Of a stretch of DNA of 40,578 nucleotides, positions 24,919 through 32,638 are shown piece by piece. Source of the stretch: JAYWAM01 sp043782425 (GTDB lineage: Bacteria > Pseudomonadota > Gammaproteobacteria > Burkholderiales > Usitatibacteraceae); contig JAYWAM010000137.1 in NCBI GenBank assembly GCA_043782425.1, positions 1 through 40,578 on the forward strand, in the 5' to 3' direction. Below the pieces are notes generated by a model. It ran no database searches and was not told the DNA's origin. It worked only from the letters and a program-made list of their open reading frames with translations. The position numbers and the translations under genes were made by a program. Numbering within the stretch: the first letter of the stretch is position 1; every line of letters starts with the position of its first letter.

Positions 24919-24972
24919 TATCGACTAAACACCATTTACACGGCTTGTCATTTCACATCGAAATAGTATCGA
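24916..24972. promoter_or_regulatory. Putative operator repeats upstream of the MarR gene
   Basis: The nonamer TAGTATCGA occurs at 24916-24924 and 24964-24972, 48 bp apart, in the 190-bp leader of the MarR gene. TTGTCA at 24945-24950 and TATCGA at 24967-24972 could be a weak promoter, with the second copy covering the -10. Autoregulation is inferred from position only. A related GATACTA lies at 25677-25683 beyond the gene. Confidence 0.4.
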
Positions 24973-25011
24973 GTCGCCACTAACATGATTTCTCCTCTGA
25001 CTATTGGCTGA

Positions 25012-25608
25012 ATGGACAAGAATCCCCTGGTCTTGCTGGAAATGGTTGAACGTCTCGGCAACCTGATGCGCGCCGAGTTTCGCCGCATCGGCGGCGACGA
25101 ACAGCTTCAACCGGTGCATATTCACGCCCTGCTCTACCTTTCCAAAGCTAACCGCTTCAGCAATACGCCCCAGGCGCTGGCCGATTATCTGGGCATCACC
25201 AAGGGTACCGCCTCGCAAAGCCTGCTGCTTCTGGACCGCCGCGGCCTGATTGAGCGCTATGAAGATGATGTGGACCGCCGCGTGGTGCGCTTGCGTCTGT
25301 CCAACGCTGGCGAGCAGTTTCTCTATGAGTCCCAGCCGGCGCAACAGTGGCAGCAAGCCACGCGCAACATCAGCCCCAACCGCATCCGCAACGCCGTCTC
25401 GGCGCTGCGCGAGACCTTGATGACCTTGCAGGAAGACAACGAAGGCACCCAGTTCGGCACTTGTCCGGGATGCGAACACTTCGAACGCCTTTCGGCGCGC
25501 GCCTCGCGCTGCGGACTGATGGGCGACCGGCTGTCAGGCCCGGATACGCGGCGCATCTGCTGGCTTTATGTATCCAAGGGGTCGGGGCAGGGGGACGCCG
25601 AGGAATAA
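25012..25608 (+). CDS. MarR-family regulator with a Cys4 C-terminal tail
   Basis: DNA-binding protein of 198 aa. Residues about 10-140 form a MarR winged helix: HIHALLYLSKANRFS, then recognition region YLGITKGTASQSLLLLDRRGLI (60-80) and the wing EDDVDRRVVRLRLS. Unlike classic MarR proteins it continues with a cysteine-bearing tail, C151-x2-C154-x12-C167-x15-C183 (TCPGCEHF, RCGLMGD, RICWLY). That spacing could hold zinc or an iron-sulfur cluster, so a metal or redox signal is a reasonable guess. It lies between cyaY (iron-sulfur assembly) and yggX (iron trafficking). This is context only. The ligand and targets are unknown. Confidence 0.85.
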   Translation: MDKNPLVLLEMVERLGNLMRAEFRRIGGDEQLQPVHIHALLYLSKANRFSNTPQALADYLGITKGTASQSLLLLDRRGLIERYEDDVDRRVVRLRLSNAGEQFLYESQPAQQWQQATRNISPNRIRNAVSALRETLMTLQEDNEGTQFGTCPGCEHFERLSARASRCGLMGDRLSGPDTRRICWLYVSKGSGQGDAEE

Positions 25609-25711
25609 GGCAGGGCTCAGGAATAGGGCGGGTAGCGCCCGCTGACCTAGGCCTAAAAGTAATTTTTATTGCTTTGGATACTATTACAGACGAAAGTTTT
25701 GACCTTTCCCG

Positions 25712-25987
25712 TCATTTGGCCTGCGGCGGCACGTAGCCTACCGCCGAGTCGGCGCCTTCGCCAAAAAAATGACGCTCCATCTGCTCTTCCAGGTACTTTC
25801 GGGCTTTGATGTCGGCCAGATTGAGACGGTTTTCATTGACCAGCATTTTCTGTTGTTCTTGCCACTGCTTCCAGGCTTCCTTGGATACGCCCAGGAAAAG
25901 CTTTTTGCCGAGCTCGCCCGGATAAGGCGGAAAATCAAGGCCTTCAGCCTCGCGCTTGAGTTTGATGCAGGTAACCAATCTAGCCAT
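25712..25987 (-). CDS. yggX: Probable Fe(2+)-trafficking protein YggX
   Basis: YggX-family protein of 91 aa, the same length as E. coli YggX, which protects Fe-S enzymes from oxidative damage. It begins MARLVTCIKL with the conserved Cys7. Other signatures are EGLDFPPYPGELGKK, the KQWQEQQKMLVNENRLNL segment and YLEEQMERHFFG. Start at 25987 is chosen for GGAG upstream and the exact family N-terminus. It lies 86 bp downstream of argA on the same strand. Confidence 0.96.
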   Translation of the reverse strand: MARLVTCIKLKREAEGLDFPPYPGELGKKLFLGVSKEAWKQWQEQQKMLVNENRLNLADIKARKYLEEQMERHFFGEGADSAVGYVPPQAK

Positions 25988-26073
25988 AGCAGACTCCAAT
26001 TCAATATATGAGCATGTGATTATGCGCTGATTTCCCTGCTGTCCTGCTAAGGGGAGGTGTTTTCAGCGCGTTC

Positions 26074-27414
26074 CTAAAGCAACTTACTAAAAATTTTCGA
26101 GCGCCGGTCATAGTTGTATAGCGCTTGTTTTTGCGCTGGCAAGGCCTCCAAGCCGGTTTCGATAAAGCCGCGCTCGACAAACCATTGCGTGGTTTGGGTC
26201 GATAACACGAACAGGGTCTTGAAGTCTTTTTCCTTGGCGCGCTTCTCGGCATACTGCAACAGGCGCTCGCCGCGCCCGCCGTCACGATAGAACGGGTTAA
26301 CTGCCAAGCACGCCAGTTCAGCCGACTGCTCGTTGGCAAAGGGGTAAAGCGCAGCGCAGCCGATCACTTTGCGGTCATGCTCCTCGCCTTGCTCCAGCAC
26401 GAAAAAACGACCGATTTCGTTGCGCAGTTGCTCGCGCTCGCGCCTCAACAGCACGCCTTCACGTTCCAACGGCTCAATGAGCTGCACAATGCTGTCCACG
26501 TCCTCCACTGTTGCGCTGCGAATCGTTTCTGGAGATTCGGGCACTATCATGGTGCCGATACCGTGGTGCGTAAAAAGCTCTATCAGCAGCGCGCCGTCGA
26601 TATGGCGGCTGATGAGGTGGGCGCGCTTCACGCCCGCTGCACAAGCCCGGGTGGCGGCAGGCAAATAGAACTGCACGTCTTCGGAATAATCTGGCCGAGA
26701 CAGCAACAAATCGTCGGCTTCCTTTACCGTCAACTCGGAAATAAGCCGACCCTTGGCATCCATCGCGCCATTTTTTTCCATGAGAAAAACCAGCTTGTCG
26801 GCTTGTAGCGCGATAGCGGTGCTGGTGGCGACATCTTCCAGGGTGATATTAAAAATGTCGCCGGTCGGTGAGAATCCCACCGGCGATATGAGCACTACCT
26901 CCTGATCGTCGAGGCGGCGCTTTATGCCTTCGACATCCACCTTGCGCACTTCGCCGGTGTGCTGAAAATCCACGCCATTAATCACTCCCAACGGCTTGGC
27001 GGTGATGAAGTTGCCGCTGGAGACGCGAATGTCGGAATTGGCCATGGGAGAGTTGGCCAGCTCGGTGGATAGGATCGCCTCGATTTCCATGCGCACGATG
27101 CCGTTGGCCTCTTTTACGCACTTCAGCCCGGCATCGTCAGTGACGCGCCGACCATTGACATAATTTGCCGTAACTCCGTGCTGCCTGAGCTGATCCTCAA
27201 CCTGTGGGCGCGTACCGTGCACCAGCACCAGGCGCACGCCGAGGCTGACCAGCACGTTGAGGTCGTGGGTCAATTGCAGGAATTCGCCTTCCGCCATGAC
27301 CTCACCGCCAAAGGCCACGACGAATGTTTTATCGCGAAACTGATGAATATAAGGCGTCGCAGTGCGGAACCACTTGACGAAGGCTTCGGTTTTCAGGGTG
27401 TTGGGCTTGACCAT
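26074..27414 (-). CDS. argA: N-acetylglutamate synthase
   Basis: ArgA acetylates glutamate with acetyl-CoA to start arginine synthesis and is usually inhibited by arginine. The 446-aa protein has an N-terminal amino-acid-kinase-like domain (about 20-290; FVVAFGGEVMAEG, LVLVHGTRPQVEDQL, the SPVGFSPTGDIFNI segment). The C-terminal GNAT domain (about 300-446) carries LACLAVNPFYRDGGRGERLL. Start at 27414 is preceded by an alternating AT run (CATATATAT) and no Shine-Dalgarno. The downstream neighbour is yggX. Confidence 0.96.
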   Translation of the reverse strand: MVKPNTLKTEAFVKWFRTATPYIHQFRDKTFVVAFGGEVMAEGEFLQLTHDLNVLVSLGVRLVLVHGTRPQVEDQLRQHGVTANYVNGRRVTDDAGLKCVKEANGIVRMEIEAILSTELANSPMANSDIRVSSGNFITAKPLGVINGVDFQHTGEVRKVDVEGIKRRLDDQEVVLISPVGFSPTGDIFNITLEDVATSTAIALQADKLVFLMEKNGAMDAKGRLISELTVKEADDLLLSRPDYSEDVQFYLPAATRACAAGVKRAHLISRHIDGALLIELFTHHGIGTMIVPESPETIRSATVEDVDSIVQLIEPLEREGVLLRREREQLRNEIGRFFVLEQGEEHDRKVIGCAALYPFANEQSAELACLAVNPFYRDGGRGERLLQYAEKRAKEKDFKTLFVLSTQTTQWFVERGFIETGLEALPAQKQALYNYDRRSKIFSKLL

Positions 27415-27465
27415 ATATATATGCAAGTAAAGTCGGCGTATTGTAGTGGCGATGCGCGCCGGGGG

Positions 27466-28680
27466 CTAGCTCTGGTTTTTGCCGTGCGGCAAAAACAGCT
27501 CCAGCAGATCATTGAGAAAGCGCCGTCCCAACTCTGTCGGGCGAACGGTAAGGTGGTCGCGCTCGATCAACCCTCGTGACTCGGCCTGGGCAAGTTGCCC
27601 TTCAATTATCGAGATCGGCACGCCGGTTCTGTCTCTGAACAGCGCCACTGGAAATCCTTGCGTCAGACGCAACGCATTCATCATGAATTCAAAGGGCAGA
27701 TCGCCGCGCGCGACATTGTTTTCCTCCTGAATCGCTGTACCGAGAACGGCGTTTTCCAGATAAGCCTTGGGCTGCTTGTAGCGCATTTCGCGCGTGATAC
27801 GGCCGGGAAACGAGATTTTGCCGTGCGCGCCCGCGCCTATCCCCAGGTAGTCGCCAAAACGCCAGTAATTCAAATTGTGTTTTGCCGCCTTGCCCGGCTT
27901 GCAGTAGGCCGATGTCTCGTAGTGCTCATAGCCCGCAGCAGCCAGACGCGCATCGATCAGCGCCTGCATATCGGCGGCAAGTTCATCGTCAGGCAGCTTG
28001 GGTGGATGGCGATGAAACAGCGTGTTCTGTTCCAGCGTGAGGTGATATATCGATACGTGGCTCGTGTCATAGCCGAGCAGCGCTGCAATATCGGCGCCGC
28101 ACTCATCCAGCGTTTGCTGCGGCAGCGCATACATCAAATCGAGATTTACATTGTCAAAATGCGTCATGCCGATTTCAATTGCGCGCCTGGCCTCCTGTGC
28201 GTTGTGCACCCGGCCGAGCGCCTCCAGGTGGCGCGCGTTAAAACTCTGGATGCCGATGGACAGGCGATTCACACCGGCGGCGCGAAAATCGCGGAACTTG
28301 TCGCTCTCGAACGTGCCGGGATTGGCTTCCAAAGTGATTTCGGCCTCGACCGAGAGATTCACGCGCGCGCGGATGGCCGAGAGCATGTCATCAATGGCGC
28401 GCGCTGAAAACAGGCTGGGCGTCCCGCCACCGAAAAAAATCGTGTATATCTTGCGGCCCCAGATTTTCGGCAGCGCATGATCGAGATCCGCAATCAGCGC
28501 CTCGACATAGTCTTTTTCCGCCAGCGCGCCACGCACCTCGTGGGAGTTGAAATCGCAGTAGGGACATTTGCGTATGCACCACGGGATATGCACGTAGAGC
28601 GACAACGGCGGCAAAACGCCCAGTTTGATGTCGCCAGGTAGTGTTAGCGAACTTACATTCACGTCAGTCGCACTCAACAA
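27466..28680 (-). CDS. hemW: Heme chaperone HemW (radical SAM)
   Basis: HemW is a radical-SAM-family protein related to HemN but acting in heme delivery in the cases studied. Up to 404 aa. The 4Fe-4S cysteines are C35, C39 and C42 in HIPWCIRKCPYCDFNSH, without the extra residues of true HemN. FFGGGTPSL and RLSIGIQSFN are the SAM-binding segments, and the HemN C-terminal domain ends the protein. The start is uncertain: the TTG at 28680 gives about 27 residues before LYVHIPWC, longer than usual, and in-frame GTG and TTG codons lie downstream. rdgB lies upstream but is separated by a palindromic repeat and a hairpin. Confidence 0.93.
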   Translation of the reverse strand: MLSATDVNVSSLTLPGDIKLGVLPPLSLYVHIPWCIRKCPYCDFNSHEVRGALAEKDYVEALIADLDHALPKIWGRKIYTIFFGGGTPSLFSARAIDDMLSAIRARVNLSVEAEITLEANPGTFESDKFRDFRAAGVNRLSIGIQSFNARHLEALGRVHNAQEARRAIEIGMTHFDNVNLDLMYALPQQTLDECGADIAALLGYDTSHVSIYHLTLEQNTLFHRHPPKLPDDELAADMQALIDARLAAAGYEHYETSAYCKPGKAAKHNLNYWRFGDYLGIGAGAHGKISFPGRITREMRYKQPKAYLENAVLGTAIQEENNVARGDLPFEFMMNALRLTQGFPVALFRDRTGVPISIIEGQLAQAESRGLIERDHLTVRPTELGRRFLNDLLELFLPHGKNQS

Positions 28681-28719
28681 AAAGCGTCATTGCATTTTCC
28701 ACCTGTGCAAAAAAACAAT

Positions 28720-28802
28720 CTCGCGCCAAGACGCGAAGACGCCAAGAAAAGCAAAATTGAAGAAAGGGTTTAAAACTTTGCGTCTTTGCGTCTTGGCGCG
28801 AG
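28720..28802. repeat. Palindromic repeat with 8-nt periodic arms
   Basis: Two 27-nt arms (28720-28746 and 28776-28802) are inverted copies with 25 of 27 matches, around a 29-nt A-rich spacer. Each arm is made of near-tandem 8-nt units of the CTTTGCGT type. It lies between rdgB and hemW and could fold into a long RNA hairpin if transcribed. I recall similar sequences in unrelated bacterial genomes but cannot check that here. No gene product is implied. Confidence 0.9.
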
Positions 28803-28873
28803 CCAGTTTCTCATTTGCGCGCTTGCAAGTGCCGGGATGAGCGGCAATCCAAGTGGGTGAAAAGTAGCATAGC

Positions 28874-28890
28874 TCCCCAGTTTCTGGGGA
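28874..28890 (-). terminator. Small hairpin after rdgB
   Basis: A perfect 7-bp stem (TCCCCAG/CTGGGGA) with a 3-nt loop begins 8 bp beyond the rdgB stop on minus. Only a weak T-rich stretch follows. It may end or stabilise the rdgB transcript, leaving hemW to its own promoter. Confidence 0.5.
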
Positions 28891-28898
28891 ACGACAGA

Positions 28899-29504
28899 CT
28901 ACACCAGTCCAAGCGCTATTTCAGCGCGCAATTTTTCGATCAGCAGCGCCAGCGCCTGCCCGCGATGGCTGATGCGGTTTTTCTGCTCGGCAGGCAATTG
29001 CGCCGCGGTGCACTTGAGCTGCGCCAGCCAGAAGTAGGGGTCGTAGCCAAAGCCTCCCGCGCCGCGCGGCTCAAGCACGATCTCGCCGTGCCACGCCGCC
29101 TCGGCAATGAGGGGGCGCGCATCGTCGGGGCTGTGCACCAGCACCAGCGAACAATAGTAGAAAGCACGGCGTTGTGAAACATCGCGCAGCGCCTTAACCA
29201 GCTTGGCGTTATTGCGCGCATCGGATTTGGGTTCGCCCGCGTAGCGTGCCGAGTACACCCCCGGCGCGCCGCCCAGAGCGGAAACACAAATGCCCGAATC
29301 ATCCGCCATAGCGGGCAAGCCGCTGAGACGGCTGGCATGGCGCGCCTTGGTCAGGGCGTTTTCGATAAAGGTGTCATACGGCTCGTCGGCCTCGCTGATG
29401 TTGAGCGCCGACTGCGCGACGGCTTCGATACCCAGTGGCGCAAGCAAGGCGGCGAATTCACGCAGCTTGCCGGGGTTGTTGCTGGCGATGACGACCTTCT
29501 TCAA
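28899..29504 (-). CDS. rdgB: dITP/XTP pyrophosphatase (Ham1/RdgB)
   Basis: RdgB hydrolyses ITP, dITP and XTP to monophosphates, keeping deaminated purines out of DNA and RNA. The 201-aa protein has the start motif VIASNNPGKLREF, DSGICVSALGGAPGVYSARYAG (metal and nucleotide residues), and GFGYDPYFW near residue 150. It begins with TTG at 29504, and no in-frame ATG or GTG fits the family start. It lies 19 bp after the S9 peptidase gene, probably in one transcript. Confidence 0.95.
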   Translation of the reverse strand: MKKVVIASNNPGKLREFAALLAPLGIEAVAQSALNISEADEPYDTFIENALTKARHASRLSGLPAMADDSGICVSALGGAPGVYSARYAGEPKSDARNNAKLVKALRDVSQRRAFYYCSLVLVHSPDDARPLIAEAAWHGEIVLEPRGAGGFGYDPYFWLAQLKCTAAQLPAEQKNRISHRGQALALLIEKLRAEIALGLV

Positions 29505-29523
29505 GGGTTTCTAAATATCCCGG

Positions 29524-31485
29524 CTACTTGAGCAGCGTGTCTTGCATGAATTTCACCTGCGCGTAAAACAGGAAATCGGCATTGGATTTTTTCGCAAAAC
29601 CATGCCCTTCATCGTTGGCCATCAGAAACCATACCGGTGTTTTATGTTTTTTCAGACGCGCGACGATTTGCTCGGCCTCGGTGTAGGGCACGCGCGGATC
29701 GTTGCGGCCCTGGATGACAAATAATGGCTTCCTGATTTTATCGGCGTGCGTGAGGGGAGAAATTTTCTCAAGAAAAACACGCATAGCCGGATCGCGTTCG
29801 TCGCCGTATTCAACGCGGCGTTGATCGCGGCGGTAGGTCTCGGTATTGTTGAGGAAGGTGACGAAATTGGAAATACCCACTGAGTTGATGGCCCCGGCGA
29901 TGCGCTCGGCATAGCGCGCCGCCACCGCCAGACTCATGTAGCCGCCGTAGCTGCCGCCCATCACCAGCACGCGCCTGGAATCGAGATCGGGCTGTTCCTT
30001 GATCCAGTCAAGCAGGGCGCCGATGTCCTTCACCGAATCTTCGCGCCTTTTTCCGTTGTCGAGTTTAAGGAAGCTCTTGCCGTAGCCCGATGATCCGCGC
30101 ACGTTGGGAAAGATCACCGCGATGCCAAGCTCATTGACAAAGTAATTGCCGCGCCCGATAAAGCCAGCCTTGGCCTGCGATTCCGGGCCACCGTGAATAT
30201 TGATGATGACGGGACGCTTGCCGGAAAACTTCTCCGCCGGGGGAAGATACAGCAGACCTGATACGGCAAGGCCATCAAAACTTTTCCAGCGGATGAGTTT
30301 AGGCTCGACAAATTCGGTGACATTGATGTCGGGGGCGACGCCATTGGTCCAGCGCGTCATCTTGCTGGTATTGATGTTCCAGGAAAACACATCGCCCGCA
30401 GAGCGCGACGAGGCGTGGTTAAAACCCAGTTCATCGCCCTGCTTGTTCCAGCGCAATCCGGAAATCGTGCCCGAAACCAGCGCCGGTCGCGGCAGCTCTT
30501 TGTTAGTTTCCAGATCGAAAAAGCGCAACACATGTGCGCCGTCTTCGTTGGTGGTGAAGGCGATGCGATTGTTTTTCTTGCTGATGGCGAATTCATCGAC
30601 ATCCCACTTGAGGTTGGCCGTAAGCACCTCTTCCTTGTCGCTGGCAAGATCGATAAAAACCAGGTGGCGAAACTCGTTGTCGCGATCTGAGATGGCATAA
30701 ACGCCCTTGCCATCCTTCGCAAAGCGAGCCTCGGAATAGCTAACCTGCTCGCCCGGGTTGACGGCGTTAATGCGTTTGCGCTCACCGCTAGCCAGATCCA
30801 TCGTCCACAGATGGCTTTCATTAATGGAAACAAATTCGCCGAATAACAGTTTCTTGTCATCCACTGACCAGCGAAAACTGTCCCAGTGCCCGCCTTCAAA
30901 AGTGGCGATCACCTTGTCGCTTTCGGGGTTCATGGGGTCTACCAGGTGTAGTTCGGTTTGGGCTTCTTTGCCCGGATTATTTTTGTCGAGCTTTTGCGTG
31001 GTAAACACCACGCGATTGCCCTCGTGGTTCCAGGCGGGGGTGCCGGCGCGCACGTCCTGGGGGCTGATGGGCGTCACGCTGCGCGTTTCAAGATCGAGGC
31101 GCGAAATCTGAAACGCCTCGTCTCCTCCGTTACCTTTTTCAAACAGAAAAAAATCGCCCTGCTTGGGTTGATAGTGCGCAGCGTTGACCGGATCCTTGAA
31201 ATCGGTGATCGGCTCAGGCTTGGCGCCCGGCTCAGAAACGCGATGAATCTGGTTAGCGTTTTTAAGGCGCGTGGAAATCAGAATTTCGCGTCTGGTGGGG
31301 TGCCAGCCCACAATGCGGCTGGTGCGAAATTCAGTGTAGGCGGCAGCTTTTCTGGCGATGTCGGCTGAAATGGGCGGAATGCCATCAACCACCAGATTTT
31401 CGCCCGGCTTGATGACTTCGATATTTGCCCAGGCCAGTTGGATAGGCAACAACGCTGCAACACAAATGGCGGGGAAACGGCGCAT
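29524..31485 (-). CDS. S9 family serine peptidase (exported)
   Basis: Prolyl-oligopeptidase-like peptidase of 653 aa. The ATG at 31485 follows AGGAC and opens on a signal peptide (MRRFPAICVAALLPIQLAWA), so it is probably periplasmic. Residues about 50-370 carry WD40-like/TolB-type beta-propeller blades (for example KGVYAISDRDNEFRHL). The C-terminal alpha/beta-hydrolase domain has catalytic S512 in GGSYGGYM, with D596 (GRNDPRVPY) and H628 (DEGHGF) as the likely triad partners. It resembles acylaminoacyl-peptidase/dipeptidyl-peptidase relatives. The physiological substrate is unknown. The gene leads the S9-rdgB pair. Confidence 0.9.
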   Translation of the reverse strand: MRRFPAICVAALLPIQLAWANIEVIKPGENLVVDGIPPISADIARKAAAYTEFRTSRIVGWHPTRREILISTRLKNANQIHRVSEPGAKPEPITDFKDPVNAAHYQPKQGDFFLFEKGNGGDEAFQISRLDLETRSVTPISPQDVRAGTPAWNHEGNRVVFTTQKLDKNNPGKEAQTELHLVDPMNPESDKVIATFEGGHWDSFRWSVDDKKLLFGEFVSINESHLWTMDLASGERKRINAVNPGEQVSYSEARFAKDGKGVYAISDRDNEFRHLVFIDLASDKEEVLTANLKWDVDEFAISKKNNRIAFTTNEDGAHVLRFFDLETNKELPRPALVSGTISGLRWNKQGDELGFNHASSRSAGDVFSWNINTSKMTRWTNGVAPDINVTEFVEPKLIRWKSFDGLAVSGLLYLPPAEKFSGKRPVIINIHGGPESQAKAGFIGRGNYFVNELGIAVIFPNVRGSSGYGKSFLKLDNGKRREDSVKDIGALLDWIKEQPDLDSRRVLVMGGSYGGYMSLAVAARYAERIAGAINSVGISNFVTFLNNTETYRRDQRRVEYGDERDPAMRVFLEKISPLTHADKIRKPLFVIQGRNDPRVPYTEAEQIVARLKKHKTPVWFLMANDEGHGFAKKSNADFLFYAQVKFMQDTLLK

Positions 31486-31533
31486 GTCTTTTACGTCCTA
31501 TTTAGTAACTACTCAGCGCCATCCAAAAATATT

Positions 31534-31575
31534 GGAACGCAGATGGCGCGGATGAATATGATGAACGCAGATAAT
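31534..31575 (-). repeat. 42-nt dispersed repeat, copy 1
   Basis: On minus this copy reads ATTATCTGCGTTCATCATAT and continues to end in ATCTGCGTTCC. It matches the copy at 36813-36854 with 5 mismatches over 42 nt, in the opposite orientation. It contains an ATCTGCGTT unit and the related ATTCATC unit. Confidence 0.9.
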
Positions 31576-31630
31576 GATTAACATCCAGAAACCAAACGTT
31601 ACAATTCACCATTGAATGGGCAGTTGTTTA

Positions 31631-31699
31631 GTCCACGAAAAACACGAAAGGCACGAAACTTGTGTATTTTTTTTCGTGTCTTTCGTGTTTTTCGTGGAC
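31631..31699. repeat. Palindromic repeat with 9-nt periodic arms
   Basis: Two 28-nt inverted arms (31631-31658 and 31672-31699) match at 27 of 28 positions around a 13-nt T-rich spacer. Each arm is three CACGAAA-type units (period 9 nt), flanked by GTCC/GGAC ends. It would form a very stable hairpin or cruciform. It is non-coding. Confidence 0.92.
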
Positions 31700-31782
31700 G
31701 GTGCGTAACCTCAATTTAACCATACACTCAGCGTCATCAGCGCTCTATTTTTGACTGCTGAGTAGTTACGTAACTTGTTAGT

Positions 31783-32625
31783 TTACTCGCCTGTAGCCAC
31801 CGGACGCGAACTATCGGCTATCCACTCGCTCCACGATCCTGCATAGAGACGCGAGCCGGGTAATCCGGCCAGATCCATGGCAAACAGGTTGTGGCAGGCG
31901 GTGATGCCCGAGCCGCATTGATGCATCAGTTGGCCGGGCGCGCGTCCGTTCAGTAGCGCCAGGTACTCGGCGCGCAATGCAGAAACGGGACGAAAAGTAC
32001 CATCGGCGTTGAGGTTGGCTTTGCAAAAGCGGTTGATCGCGCCGGGAATATGTCCGGCCACCGGGTCCAGGGTTTCTTGCTCGCCGCGAAAGCGCTCGGG
32101 CGAACGCGCATCGAGCAAAGGACAGGCCGCATCGCCGAGATGCGCAAGAATATAGTCGGCGTCCACCGTCATGCCGCTGGGCAGCACAAAGTCGCTAGCC
32201 GCAGCCTGCGGCTGGGGAATTTGTGCGCTCAAAGGCCGACCCTCGGCGATCCACTTGGGCATACCGCCATCAAGCAATGCAACGCGCTCCAACCCTAGCC
32301 AACGCAACATCCACCACAAGCGCGCTGCAAATATGCCGCCGCTGGCGTCATACACCACAATGTTCTTGGCGCGCGTGACGCCCAGCGCCGCCATACGCGC
32401 GGCAAAAACTTTTTGATCGGGCAGGGGGTGACGGCCATTGCTGCCGTTTTTCGGCGCGCAAAGGTCATCGTCGATATGCTGGAAAAACGCGCCGGGGATA
32501 TGCTTTGCTTCATACGAGTGCCGCCCCGCATCGCTGTCGTTCATATCGTGACGTGTATCGAATATCATCCATTGCGCATCGTTCAGGTGCGCCGCCAGTT
32601 CTTCAGTTGTCACCAAAAGATTCAT
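31783..32625 (-). CDS. sseA: Thiosulfate / 3-mercaptopyruvate sulfurtransferase
   Basis: Two-domain rhodanese of 280 aa that transfers sulfur through a cysteine persulfide. The N-terminal inactive rhodanese domain has DTRHDMND, KHIPGAFFQHID and VVYDASGGIFAARLWWML. The C-terminal domain has ARSPERFRG, GHIPGA and the active loop HQCGSGITACHN with C237. CGSGIT(A) fits the SseA/mercaptopyruvate type better than the CRKG-type loop of thiosulfate rhodaneses, but the preferred donor is not proven. Only 13 bp separate it from the upstream Rieske gene, so the two are probably one operon. Confidence 0.9.
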   Translation of the reverse strand: MNLLVTTEELAAHLNDAQWMIFDTRHDMNDSDAGRHSYEAKHIPGAFFQHIDDDLCAPKNGSNGRHPLPDQKVFAARMAALGVTRAKNIVVYDASGGIFAARLWWMLRWLGLERVALLDGGMPKWIAEGRPLSAQIPQPQAAASDFVLPSGMTVDADYILAHLGDAACPLLDARSPERFRGEQETLDPVAGHIPGAINRFCKANLNADGTFRPVSALRAEYLALLNGRAPGQLMHQCGSGITACHNLFAMDLAGLPGSRLYAGSWSEWIADSSRPVATGE

Positions 32626-32638
32626 GTTTGCTAGACGC

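Larger units (their letters stand above)
31505..31769. mobile_element. Compound palindromic element (MITE-like)
   Basis: A 265-bp non-coding block between the sulfurtransferase and S9 genes has perfect 13-bp terminal inverted repeats, GTAACTACTCAGC (31505-31517) and GCTGAGTAGTTAC (31757-31769). A further partial inverted stretch (AAAAAT/ATTTTT) lies inside the ends. It contains the 42-nt dispersed repeat and the CACGAAA palindrome. No transposase gene or clear target-site duplication was found, so mobility is inferred from structure alone. Confidence 0.55.

Noticed and set aside
28720..31699. Periodic repeats as a CRISPR array
   Set aside because: Units of 8-9 nt within inverted arms, no 28-37 nt direct repeats with unique spacers and no cas genes.
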